From Clostridia bacterium (GTDB lineage Bacteria > Bacillota > Clostridia > Oscillospirales > CAG-272), in the NCBI GenBank assembly GCA_017461385.1, contig JAFTXZ010000002.1:1-64000 (forward strand): a stretch of DNA of 64,000 nt. Reading direction: 5' to 3'. Shown here piece after piece: positions 1 to 8,277 of the stretch (position 1 is its first letter; every line of letters begins with the position of its first letter). Under the pieces are notes generated by a model, which worked only from the letters and a program-made list of their open reading frames with translations, ran no database searches and had not been told where the DNA came from. Position numbers and translations under genes: made by a program.

Positions 1-284
1 CACTTTGTTCCCGTGCATAAGTTCCACTAACGAAAACAAGTTTTCGAGTGTCACTTAATCCACCACCCGAGCGTCCCTTTGGCAGGGCGCAACCCTTTTG
101 TCGCTTTGCGACATTTCCCCTCACAGGGGAATCGCCCCCTTTTTTTCCAAAACAGGAACCCTTTTGTCGCTTTGCGACATTTCCCCTCACAGGGGAATCG
201 CCTCAAGGGGAAGGCTTTCCAATCCTACACGGGAATTGTCAATAAAATGGTTTGGAGAAAGTAAACTCCATAGCAATAATATCA
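1..284. repeat. Short interspersed repeat cluster with two 46-bp direct repeats
   Basis: Two identical 46-bp copies lie at 91-136 and 157-202, 66 bp apart. Each contains two small palindromes: TCGC TTTGCGA and TTCCCCT..AGGGGAA. The stretch at 201-218 (CCTCAAGGGGAAGGCTTT) matches, in reverse complement, one end of the element at 14836-14940, so the same family of small non-coding repeats occurs at least twice here. Reading frames over this stretch look like translated palindromes, and I see no gene. Two copies are not enough for a CRISPR array. Confidence 0.6.
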
Positions 285-317
285 AAAAAACGAAGGCGAA
301 AAAGCCTTCGTTTTTTT
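285..317 (+). terminator. Rho-independent terminator
   Basis: The stem CGAAGGC / GCCTTCG at 291-310 is followed by a T7 run and preceded by A7, so it could work in both directions. It probably ends a gene lying left of the window. Confidence 0.75.
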
Positions 318-557
318 GTTTGAAAATAGCAAATATTTGGGTTTATAACTCTAAAGCACTCTCAAAATTGTAAACAATTTGTGAATTTTTTAGATTTTGG
401 TGTAACCTTTTTGTGTGAAAAATTTCGTTTTTAGGTGAAAAAAACAACAAAAATGTGAGAGAAAATTCACAATGTGAAGAGATGGTGAAAACTTACTAAG
501 AATACTCTGAAATGGCGTTGAATCTTTCTGCACATCGTGCAAATTTTTCCTTTACTG
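318..557. other. Intergenic, no gene seen
   Basis: A+T-rich DNA with several GTGAAAA-like words and no convincing reading frame. I see nothing definite before the promoter at about 538-566. Confidence 0.5.
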
Positions 558-572
558 TGATATTATGTTAGT

Positions 573-740
573 GGCGAATGACACCACCCTGAAAAGAGGG
601 TGAACACATACAAATTACAAGTGGATTTCGCAAAACCGTATATTTTCAACCTGTGAAGCAGGTAATACTCAGTAGAGGAGGAAGGGTCAAGGGGCGAATG
701 CCCAAAACACTGTCAGCTCTTTGAAGGATTATACAAGTTG
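573..740 (+). ncRNA. Candidate structured leader RNA or small RNA
   Basis: An extended -10 (TGATATTAT, TATTAT at 561-566) with a weak TGCAAA -35 17 bases upstream would start RNA near 573. The following stretch holds three compact hairpins: CACCCT/AGGGTG at 585-602, ACCTG/CAGGT at 649-663, and GGGC-GAAT-GCCC at 692-703, with purine-rich linkers including GAGGAGGAAGGG. I could not match it to a riboswitch consensus I know (SAM, TPP, FMN, lysine, cobalamin, c-di-GMP-I and purine were considered). It may be the leader of the operon at 926 or a separate RNA. Confidence 0.3.
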
Positions 741-865
741 CCAAGTAAATGCGTAACGTTTGGTCAATTTAGATAAAATTTCAAAGTTGTTTAGAAAATC
801 ACAAAGCCAAAAATTGTGCAACACGCCGAAAAAACGTGTTGAACAACTCAAAAAATTGGTTTTTA

Positions 866-894
866 TTGCAAAAAAAAGTTACGCGTGATATAAT
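866..894 (+). promoter_or_regulatory. Promoter of the MoxR/VWA operon
   Basis: TTGCAA at 866-871, a 17-base spacer and TATAAT at 889-894 with an extended TG (TGATATAAT). The RBS AGGAGG at 914-919 sits 6 bases before the ATG at 926. Confidence 0.8.
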
Positions 895-925
895 ATTAAA
901 GTAAGAATTACCTAGGAGGTTAAAT

Positions 926-3916
926 ATGAATTTGAACGATATGATCAGACCCTATAAGGATAAATTACTTGTAGAGTCAGTCGTTAAATCCGGTGCATTG
1001 GGACTATTGGTTGGCACAATACCAGCTGCAGTTCTTGCTGGAATATTCGCTCTGCTTGGCGACACTTCCATTGTACCTAAGATAGTAGCTTTAGCAGTGT
1101 TTGCAATTACAGCTACTGTAGTTGGAATTGTATTATTCAAAAAGCGCTACAATCAGGGAATGAAGGATATCGCAAGAAGAATGGATAAGGCTGGACTTAA
1201 CGCACGTGTTACAACGATGCTTGAGTTCCAAAACGACAAATCTTATGTTGCTAAGATGCAAAGAGAGGACACAAAGAAGTGCCTTACTAATTTAGACATT
1301 GAAACGGTAAAGGTAAGATTCCCATTACCTACTATCTTAGCTACTATAGCAATGATATTAGTTATTGCTCTATTATTAACAGTAGTTGCAGAGGCGAGAG
1401 CTCAGCAGCTAGAGAACACCCCAACCCAAGAGGAGCAGGAGATTCTTGACCAAATCGATCAAACCTATGAGGAAATCATAGAGGAAATCGAGGAAGCTCT
1501 TCAAAAGGAGGAAATCTCACAGGAGCAGGCAGACGATCTTAAGGAAACTCTAGACGAGTGGAAGGATAAGATGGAAAATGCAAGCTCTCCTGAGGAGCAG
1601 GAAAAGATCAACGACGAATACAAGGAAAAATTCGACGAGATCAAGGAGAACGAGCAACAGAAGCAAGAGGACATGGCTGACCTTCTAGAGAAAGAAGAGA
1701 ACATGAAGGAGCTCGGCGAGGCACTTAAGAAGGACGATATGGATGAGGTTAATAACGCCCTTGAGGATCTTAAGAACAAGCTCGAAAATGCCACCGATGA
1801 GGAAAGACAGGAAATGGCTGGCGAAATGGCAGAGGAGCTTGACAAGGTAATCGAGGAGTTTGAAAAGCAAAATCCAGACGATAAGGATTCACCTCTTAAG
1901 GACGCTCTTGAGAACTTCAAGGAGAACCTTGAGCAAATAAAGACAAATCCTGAGGACAAGGAACAGCTTGACAAGACGTTTGATGACGCTAAGGAAGATA
2001 TCTTCGACGCAATGGATAAGATTGACAAGGTTGAGGAAATCGTAGACAAGGCGCAAGAGGAGCTTGACAAGGTAAGCGACAAGATCGTTGGTGAGGATCA
2101 AAACACAGCTGACGATATGTACGAGGATATGAAGGACAAGATCGAAAACTCTGACCAAAGCGAAGAGGATAAGAAAGAGGACCTTGATAAAATCGAAGAT
2201 TCCCAGGAAAAGGTTGATAACATCCTAAAGGACGAAACAATGACCGATGAGGAAAAGAAGGATGCAATCAACGAAGAATGGAAGGATATGGAAAATCAGT
2301 TCAAGGACGAGTACGAGGCTGAAAAGGACGCCCTTGATAAGATTACCGATAACATTCAAAAGGATGAGCAATTAAAGGAAGACCTTGGCGAGATAAGCGA
2401 TGCTCTTAACAAGGAATTCAACGATGACAAAAAGGATCCAAGCGACGACCCAATTGCCGATGCTCTTGACAAGATGGAGGATCAGATTAAGAATCCTTCC
2501 GACCTTAACCAAGACGGTAAGGTTGACGAGCAGGATAAGCAACAGGCTGCCGAGGACCTAAAGAACGACCTACAAAATGCAATTAAGGATACACCTGATT
2601 CCGATATGAAGGATGCAATTCAGGATATGATTGAAAATCTTGAGGGCGCAATTGAGGATAGCAAGGAAAATGGTGAAATGTCAGATGAGCAAATCTCTGA
2701 TGCATTCGACCAATTCGAGTCTGACCTTAAGGACGCAATCAACGACGCAAAGCAGGATAAGGAAACCTCCGACGAGTTCCATGAGGGACGCGAGGAAATG
2801 GTAGGCAAGGATCAGGTTGCAGTTGAGGATATGCTTGACAAGGTTCAAGATAGCGTTGATAAGTCTCAGGTTTCCCAGGATACTTGGGAGAAAATCGAGG
2901 ATGTTCTTGACAAGCTAGACAAGGACGTTCACGACAAGCTTGAGAATAATGCTACTAAGGAAGAAATCAACTCAACAATTAATGACGCAAAGCAAGAAAT
3001 CAGCGATCTAGTTCAAAAGGATAAGAATCAATCCAGTGAAAACTTCGAGGACTTCGAAAATAGCGATACAATGAGTGGCCTTGAGGATGTGAAGGATAAG
3101 ATTGAAAATGGTGACTACGAGGGCGCTAAGGAAGACCTTGATAAATGGGAAGAGTCCATGAAGGATCGTTACGAAAACCTTGAGGGTGATGCTCTTGAGG
3201 AGGAGCTTGGTAACATCAGCTCTGAGCTTAAGGATTTTGCATCACAATTGCCTGACGGCTCACTTAAGGATCAAGTAAACGACATGGCTAACAAGTTCCA
3301 GGGTGCATCCGATCAAGCTAAGCCAGAGCCAGACAACGAAAATGCAGACCAAGGCGCTAAGGACGAGGCTGCAAAGAACGAGGCTGACTCAGCACTTGGC
3401 GATTTCAAGGATTGGATGGAGGGTCAAATTGATAAGAGCGAAAGCCTGGATCAAACCCAAGGCGAGATTGATGATGCAATGAGCGATGCTCAGGATCAAA
3501 TTGCAGGAAATCAGCCACAATCACCTAATGACCAACAAAATAGCCAAAACAATCAAAATAACCAGAATAATCAGAATAATCAGAATAACCAAAATAGCCA
3601 ACAGCCAAGCGATCAGGAGAGCCAAAATCCAAGTGGCGATCAAAATACTGAACAAGAAAATCCAAGTGGTGGCGAAAGCGAATCTGAGGAGAATAAGCCA
3701 AGCGACGATCAACAGTCAGGTGGTGGAGGATCCGGTGATAGCGAAATCAAGGATAATCCATTTGTTCCAGGCTTTGAGAATATGACTCTTGAAGAGCTTA
3801 TCCAAAGCGGTGTGTTCTCAGAGGAGTTTGACAAGATGTTTGACAAGCCACTTACAGAGGCTGAAAAGGCTGCTATTGAATATTACTACGCTTCACTATT
3901 AGGTAAATACAACTGA
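926..3916 (+). CDS. Acidic coiled-coil membrane protein heading a MoxR/VWA operon
   Basis: A 996-residue protein. The N-terminus has two hydrophobic segments (about 21-44 and 50-71), a short cytosolic stretch with ARRMDKAGLNARVTTMLE, and a third segment (about 133-155). Residues 156 to about 860 are a very acidic, Lys/Asp/Glu-rich helical region with repeating D-x-x-D-K units and predicted coiled coil, followed by a Gln/Asn/Ser-rich linker with an NNQ repeat (about 870-945). The last 45 residues (from FENMTLEEL) are ordered-looking and may be a docking end. The layout of two membrane segments, a loop, a third segment and a long coil recalls DUF4175-type proteins of Bat-like operons, but that is a resemblance, not an assignment. 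It is first in an operon with MoxR, DUF58 and two VWA proteins, so it may be a surface substrate or scaffold of that system. Function unknown. Confidence 0.85.
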   Translation: MNLNDMIRPYKDKLLVESVVKSGALGLLVGTIPAAVLAGIFALLGDTSIVPKIVALAVFAITATVVGIVLFKKRYNQGMKDIARRMDKAGLNARVTTMLEFQNDKSYVAKMQREDTKKCLTNLDIETVKVRFPLPTILATIAMILVIALLLTVVAEARAQQLENTPTQEEQEILDQIDQTYEEIIEEIEEALQKEEISQEQADDLKETLDEWKDKMENASSPEEQEKINDEYKEKFDEIKENEQQKQEDMADLLEKEENMKELGEALKKDDMDEVNNALEDLKNKLENATDEERQEMAGEMAEELDKVIEEFEKQNPDDKDSPLKDALENFKENLEQIKTNPEDKEQLDKTFDDAKEDIFDAMDKIDKVEEIVDKAQEELDKVSDKIVGEDQNTADDMYEDMKDKIENSDQSEEDKKEDLDKIEDSQEKVDNILKDETMTDEEKKDAINEEWKDMENQFKDEYEAEKDALDKITDNIQKDEQLKEDLGEISDALNKEFNDDKKDPSDDPIADALDKMEDQIKNPSDLNQDGKVDEQDKQQAAEDLKNDLQNAIKDTPDSDMKDAIQDMIENLEGAIEDSKENGEMSDEQISDAFDQFESDLKDAINDAKQDKETSDEFHEGREEMVGKDQVAVEDMLDKVQDSVDKSQVSQDTWEKIEDVLDKLDKDVHDKLENNATKEEINSTINDAKQEISDLVQKDKNQSSENFEDFENSDTMSGLEDVKDKIENGDYEGAKEDLDKWEESMKDRYENLEGDALEEELGNISSELKDFASQLPDGSLKDQVNDMANKFQGASDQAKPEPDNENADQGAKDEAAKNEADSALGDFKDWMEGQIDKSESLDQTQGEIDDAMSDAQDQIAGNQPQSPNDQQNSQNNQNNQNNQNNQNNQNSQQPSDQESQNPSGDQNTEQENPSGGESESEENKPSDDQQSGGGGSGDSEIKDNPFVPGFENMTLEELIQSGVFSEEFDKMFDKPLTEAEKAAIEYYYASLLGKYN

Positions 3917-3954
3917 TTAAAAGAATAAATTAAGAAAATATACGGAGAAGAATT

Positions 3955-5220
3955 ATGGCACTTATTGATAAAAAGAATGAAGAAATGAATAAAGACGGAA
4001 AGGCTGACGCACCAAAGCCAGTAGCTCCAGCTACACCAGCTGCACCAAAGCCAGTGGCTCCAGCTACACCAGCTGCAGCAAAGCCAGTGGCTCCAGCGCC
4101 AGCACCAAAGCCAGTAGCACCAGCAGGTCCAAAGCCTGTTGTTGCTGCCACACCTGTTGCAGCTACTGCAAAGCCAGCTGCTCCAGCGCCTGGAATCCAA
4201 CCAAAGGTTGTAAAGCCAGAGGAGGTTACAGACCCAAGATCAGAGCAAGAGCTTAAGCTTTTTGCAGAGAAGTGCGAAAAGATTTTCAACGAGGTTAAGA
4301 AGGATATTATCGGTCAAACTGAGGTTGTACGCTTTACTATCATTGCAATTATTGCAGGTGGTAACGTGCTTCTTGAGGGTGCTCCAGGACTTGGAAAGAC
4401 ACGTCTTGTTAGATCCTTGGGTAACGTATTTGACCTACCATTCTCAAGAATTCAGTTTACACCAGACTTGATGCCTGCCGACGTAACAGGTTCAACCTTG
4501 CTTGAAAAGGATGAGAAGGGTAACAACAGATACGTATTCAAAAAAGGTCCTATCTTTAGTAACATCGTTCTTGCGGACGAAATTAACCGTGCTACTCCAA
4601 AGACACAGGCAGCCTTGCTTGAGGCCATGCAGGAGCACAAGGTAACAGTTATGGGTGAATCCCGTAAGATGGACGAACCATTCTTCGTTCTTGCTACACA
4701 GAACCCAATTGAACAAGAAGGTACATACCCACTACCAGAGGCGCAAATGGACCGTTTTATGTTCAAAATATTAGTGCCAAATCCTTCTGCGGAAGAGCTT
4801 GGACAAATCGTAACAATGACACAAAAGACCATGGACGAAACAGCAGGAGCTGCATGTAACGGTGAGGAGCTTCTAAGAATGAGAGCAGTTGCTAAGACTA
4901 TTCCAATTGCAAAAGAGGTTCTTGACTATGCCATGGTAATGATTGCTTCCACACATCCAGATAGCGAGGTAGCTACTGCCACAACAAAGAAGTACATTCG
5001 TTGCGGAGCCAGCCCACGTGCTGCGCAGGCTCTTGTAACAGCGGCAAAGGTACGTGCCTTGATTGATGGTAGATATAACGTATCCTACGAGGATATCAAC
5101 GCTTTGGCAGTGCCTGTACTTCGTCATAGAATTAAGCTCGGCTTCGAGGCAGTAACCTCAAAGCTAACCTCTGATGACGTTGTAAACGCACTAATAAAAG
5201 ACCTTAACGACGTAAAGTAA
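3955..5220 (+). CDS. MoxR family AAA+ ATPase
   Basis: A 421-residue MoxR-type ATPase. Walker A is GAPGLGKT at 142-149, Walker B is VLADEINR (Asp208, Glu209), and [22 protein letters not shown] is the family's sensor region. MoxR proteins are chaperone-like ATPases that work with VWA-domain partners, and two such partners lie downstream. Unusually, the first ~90 residues are a Pro/Ala/Lys linker built from [11 protein letters not shown]-like repeats (coded by about 4009-4200); typical MoxR proteins of about 320 residues lack this. The linker could tether the ATPase to another component. The RBS GGAGAAG precedes the ATG. Confidence 0.95.
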   Translation: [421 protein letters not shown]

Positions 5221-5239
5221 TTGAAGTAAGGCGGTATAT

Positions 5240-6127
5240 ATGAAAAGAAGAATTTTAGACGGTGAATTTCTTGACCGTTTAGATGCCGCCGCGCTCTGTC
5301 TTAAAACTACTATGACGGGATTTTTCGGCGGTGGCAGAAAATCTCGCTCAAACGGTAATAGCGTTGAGTTCTCAGATTTCCGTGAATACTTTTTAGGTGA
5401 CGATATTAGACGTATCGACTGGAACGTATATGCGCGTACTGAGAAATACTTCATAAGACTTTTCGTAGATGAAAGACAGATGCACAACCAAATTTTGGTT
5501 GACTGCTCGGCTTCGATGGCATGCGGTAAGCCTGAAAAGGCAGAGGCAGCATTGAGAGTAGCGGCAGCGTTTGGATATCTTTCCGTAGCATCAATGGATA
5601 GAGTTTCCTATTCGATGCTTAAGGGCAACAGGGCAGAAAACCTTGGCTTCAAGATTGCAACCAAGGATGCCTTTTATCGCGCAGCTCAAATGATGGAGAA
5701 TACTGAATTTGAGGGCGAGGTAAACATTGATAAGGCTATTATCAATATGGAAAACCCTGGATACGATGACGGTATGACTATCATAATTTCCGATTTCTTA
5801 ACTGAAAGCGATTGGAAAAAGGCAATAGACTTTCTACTTTATAGGAAAAGAGAGGTGCTTTTAATTCAAGTACTTTCTCCAGACGAGCTATATCCTGACC
5901 TTGATGGTCGTTTGGATATGATTGACTCTGAAAACGAAGCCTATAATATGAGATTAATTATGACCAAGAAAATGGTCGAGGCTTATCAAAAGGCGCTTGA
6001 TTCATACGAGAATGAGATTATTGACTTCTGCGCATCAAGAGGCGTAACATTCTTTACAGTATGCTCAGATGATCCTATTGAGAAGATAATTTTTGGAAAG
6101 GGATACGAAACGGAAGTAATCAGATGA
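5240..6127 (+). CDS. DUF58 domain-containing protein
   Basis: A 295-residue protein with the DUF58 signature DDIRRIDWNVYARTEKYF (Asp54-Trp61 and following), then a VWA-like fold with LVDCSASM. DUF58 proteins nearly always sit between MoxR and BatA-like genes, as here, and are thought to be cytosolic partners of the ATPase. The gene starts 20 bases after moxR ends, with AAGGCGG as a weak RBS, and its stop overlaps the next start (ATGA). Function beyond membership of the complex is unknown. Confidence 0.93.
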   Translation: MKRRILDGEFLDRLDAAALCLKTTMTGFFGGGRKSRSNGNSVEFSDFREYFLGDDIRRIDWNVYARTEKYFIRLFVDERQMHNQILVDCSASMACGKPEKAEAALRVAAAFGYLSVASMDRVSYSMLKGNRAENLGFKIATKDAFYRAAQMMENTEFEGEVNIDKAIINMENPGYDDGMTIIISDFLTESDWKKAIDFLLYRKREVLLIQVLSPDELYPDLDGRLDMIDSENEAYNMRLIMTKKMVEAYQKALDSYENEIIDFCASRGVTFFTVCSDDPIEKIIFGKGYETEVIR

Positions 6128-8277
6128 TTGAGCTTTTTATACAAACAGGCGGTGGTCTTGGTGATATATTGAGCTTTATGAATGTTTTTGGTTGGATTGG
6201 TCTTGCAGCCATTCCGGTGATTATAATAATTTACATTATTAAATCAAAATACGTGCCAAAGACAGTTTCCAGTACGTTTATTTGGAAGCGAAGCTTAAAA
6301 TATGTTAAACGCAAGATTCCGATTAACTTCATAATGTCGCTGTTGCTCGTAATGCAGATTCTTGTTGCGTTGGCATCAACTCTTGCGATTACAAGACCGT
6401 TGGTACAACCACCAAAATCAGGAGAAATTATAGCAATAGTGGACGCATCTGCCAGTATGAATACTACAGATGGTGAAAAAACTCGTTTCGAGATAGCAAA
6501 GGAAAAGCTACTGGAGGCAGCAGAAAACGTAGGCGAAAACGCTCGTATGTCTATTATTTTAGCTGACTCTCGTGAATCCTTTACCTTTGAGGGCAATGTA
6601 AGCGAGCCTATGAGCTCACCAGTTGACGTTAAAAAGGTAATTGAGGGCTTGGAGTGCACCAAGGGTGTATGTAATCTCGATGGAGCACTAGCATTTGCAG
6701 AAAAGCGTCTTGAACAAAATAAGGGCGCAAAGGTTGTTGTTTATACAGATAAACAGCACGCAGTAGAAAAGCAGAGCAAGGATAATCTTGAAATTGTGCT
6801 TTGCTCTAGAGCAACCGAAACTAACGCAGGTGTGGTTTCCGTTAAGGATTCAATACTTGCAGCAGGCTATCGCTTTGATGCCAAGATTAGAAACTATGGT
6901 ACAAACAATAGCTTCCAGGTAACTCTTACAGCCTCCCTTGGCCTTGGTGGAGAGGAAAAGCATATCGCAACCACCACTGTTTCAATGGCAGACGAGGAGG
7001 AGCTTGAGGTAATATTTACCCCTGTTAAGAATGCTCAGGCAGAGCAGGGTAAGAATCAGGTTATCGTACCTATCAGTACTAATCAAAGCTTTGACTATTA
7101 TGATTACGTAAGAGTAGATATAAACGTAGTTGACGGCTTAAGTGACGATAATAGCTTCGTTTTATACTCTGAGGTACAACAAAATCCAAGCGTATTGCTT
7201 GTAAGTAATAATCTAACCGTTACCGATGGTAATGTTGACCCTAGTGAGATGACGCTTCTAAGAAGCGCTCTTGGTTCACTTGGTTACGTTATAAAGAGTA
7301 CGGATATGTACAAGACCTGTGAATCAGTTCCAGAAAGCAAGCTAAGTGGTTATGACCTCTACATTTTTGAGGGCGTTATGCCAGCTTACGTACCAACAGA
7401 TGGCGCAGTTTGGTTCTTGAATGCACCAAGCAATCCAACGGGAACGGGCGTTGCAATGGGTGATGAAAGACAAGCGCTTACATCAAACGGCTTCGGTATT
7501 ATTGAGTACGACCCACTTGCACAGGATGAGGAATCTCTTATTATTAAGAATAATGTAGATTTTAGCAAGGGCTTGACAATAAACGTTAATAACACCCCAG
7601 TGAAAATTCCTGCAGCTCTTAATAAATACAGGGAGATTTTGAATAACGAACAAAATCCAGTTCCAAGTGGATTTAAGATAGTTTATAGCTTGGAAAACGG
7701 CTCACCTATTATGCTTGCGGGTAGAGTTGGAACAGTAAGAACCTTGATTACAAACTTTGACTTCTCAGATTCAAGCTTGTCAATCTTCGTTTCTGACTTC
7801 CCAATTCTTATTAAAAATATGGTAGAGTATAGCATTGCTGCACCACTACCAAATCGTAATGCTACTATTGGTGATGAGCTTATTTTCTCTGCACCAGCAG
7901 GCGCAGGTGAGGTAAACTGCTATTATACAGATTACGCACAGGGCTCAAAGCCTATTGCAGTTCCTGGTGGTAGCTGGACCTCACAGGATAAGGATGATCT
8001 TAAGGTTTCCCTTGATGGACTTGGCTCCTATCAAATGGAGGTGTTCTTCTATGATAGCGAAACTGGTGGTCTTAAGAGCACACAGTATTACACGTTGACA
8101 ACACAAATTCCTGAAGAGGAAACAAGTATATTCTCAATAGGCGCTACCCTTGAGGTTGAGCTTGTTGACAATGCCAAGGAAGAGGTTCACAAGGTTGAAG
8201 TGCTTCCATGGGTACTCCTTGTTCTTGTAATTTTGTTAATAATTGAATGGGGGGTATATTACAGAGATGAACACTAA
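6124..8277 (+). CDS. BatA-like VWA domain membrane protein
   Basis: A 717-residue protein with two N-terminal membrane segments (about 20-40 and 58-80), an extracytoplasmic VWA domain with the MIDAS motif Asp107-x-Ser109-x-Ser111 (VDASASMN), a long beta-rich region and a C-terminal membrane helix (LPWVLLVLVILLIIEWGVYY). This matches the BatA/aerotolerance layout: VWA domain between membrane anchors, working with MoxR. The start overlaps the DUF58 stop by 4 bases, showing translational coupling. The substrate is not evident. Confidence 0.92.
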   Translation: MIELFIQTGGGLGDILSFMNVFGWIGLAAIPVIIIIYIIKSKYVPKTVSSTFIWKRSLKYVKRKIPINFIMSLLLVMQILVALASTLAITRPLVQPPKSGEIIAIVDASASMNTTDGEKTRFEIAKEKLLEAAENVGENARMSIILADSRESFTFEGNVSEPMSSPVDVKKVIEGLECTKGVCNLDGALAFAEKRLEQNKGAKVVVYTDKQHAVEKQSKDNLEIVLCSRATETNAGVVSVKDSILAAGYRFDAKIRNYGTNNSFQVTLTASLGLGGEEKHIATTTVSMADEEELEVIFTPVKNAQAEQGKNQVIVPISTNQSFDYYDYVRVDINVVDGLSDDNSFVLYSEVQQNPSVLLVSNNLTVTDGNVDPSEMTLLRSALGSLGYVIKSTDMYKTCESVPESKLSGYDLYIFEGVMPAYVPTDGAVWFLNAPSNPTGTGVAMGDERQALTSNGFGIIEYDPLAQDEESLIIKNNVDFSKGLTINVNNTPVKIPAALNKYREILNNEQNPVPSGFKIVYSLENGSPIMLAGRVGTVRTLITNFDFSDSSLSIFVSDFPILIKNMVEYSIAAPLPNRNATIGDELIFSAPAGAGEVNCYYTDYAQGSKPIAVPGGSWTSQDKDDLKVSLDGLGSYQMEVFFYDSETGGLKSTQYYTLTTQIPEEETSIFSIGATLEVELVDNAKEEVHKVEVLPWVLLVLVILLIIEWGVYYRDEH

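Noticed and set aside
91-202. CRISPR array from the 46-bp repeats
   Set aside because: Only two copies, the repeat contains two separate palindromes, and no cas genes are in the window.
560-740. Known riboswitch, 6S, tmRNA, SRP or RNase P RNA
   Set aside because: None of the sequence signatures I know for these was present; kept only as a generic structured-RNA candidate.
1501-2082. Long minus-strand Ser-rich reading frame inside the acidic coiled-coil gene
   Set aside because: It is the antisense image of Asp/Glu/Lys codons, has no RBS and lies wholly within a well-supported gene.
3486-3785. Overlapping plus-strand frame with NKIxKIIxI repeats
   Set aside because: Shifted reading of the NNQ repeat in the real gene; no start signal.
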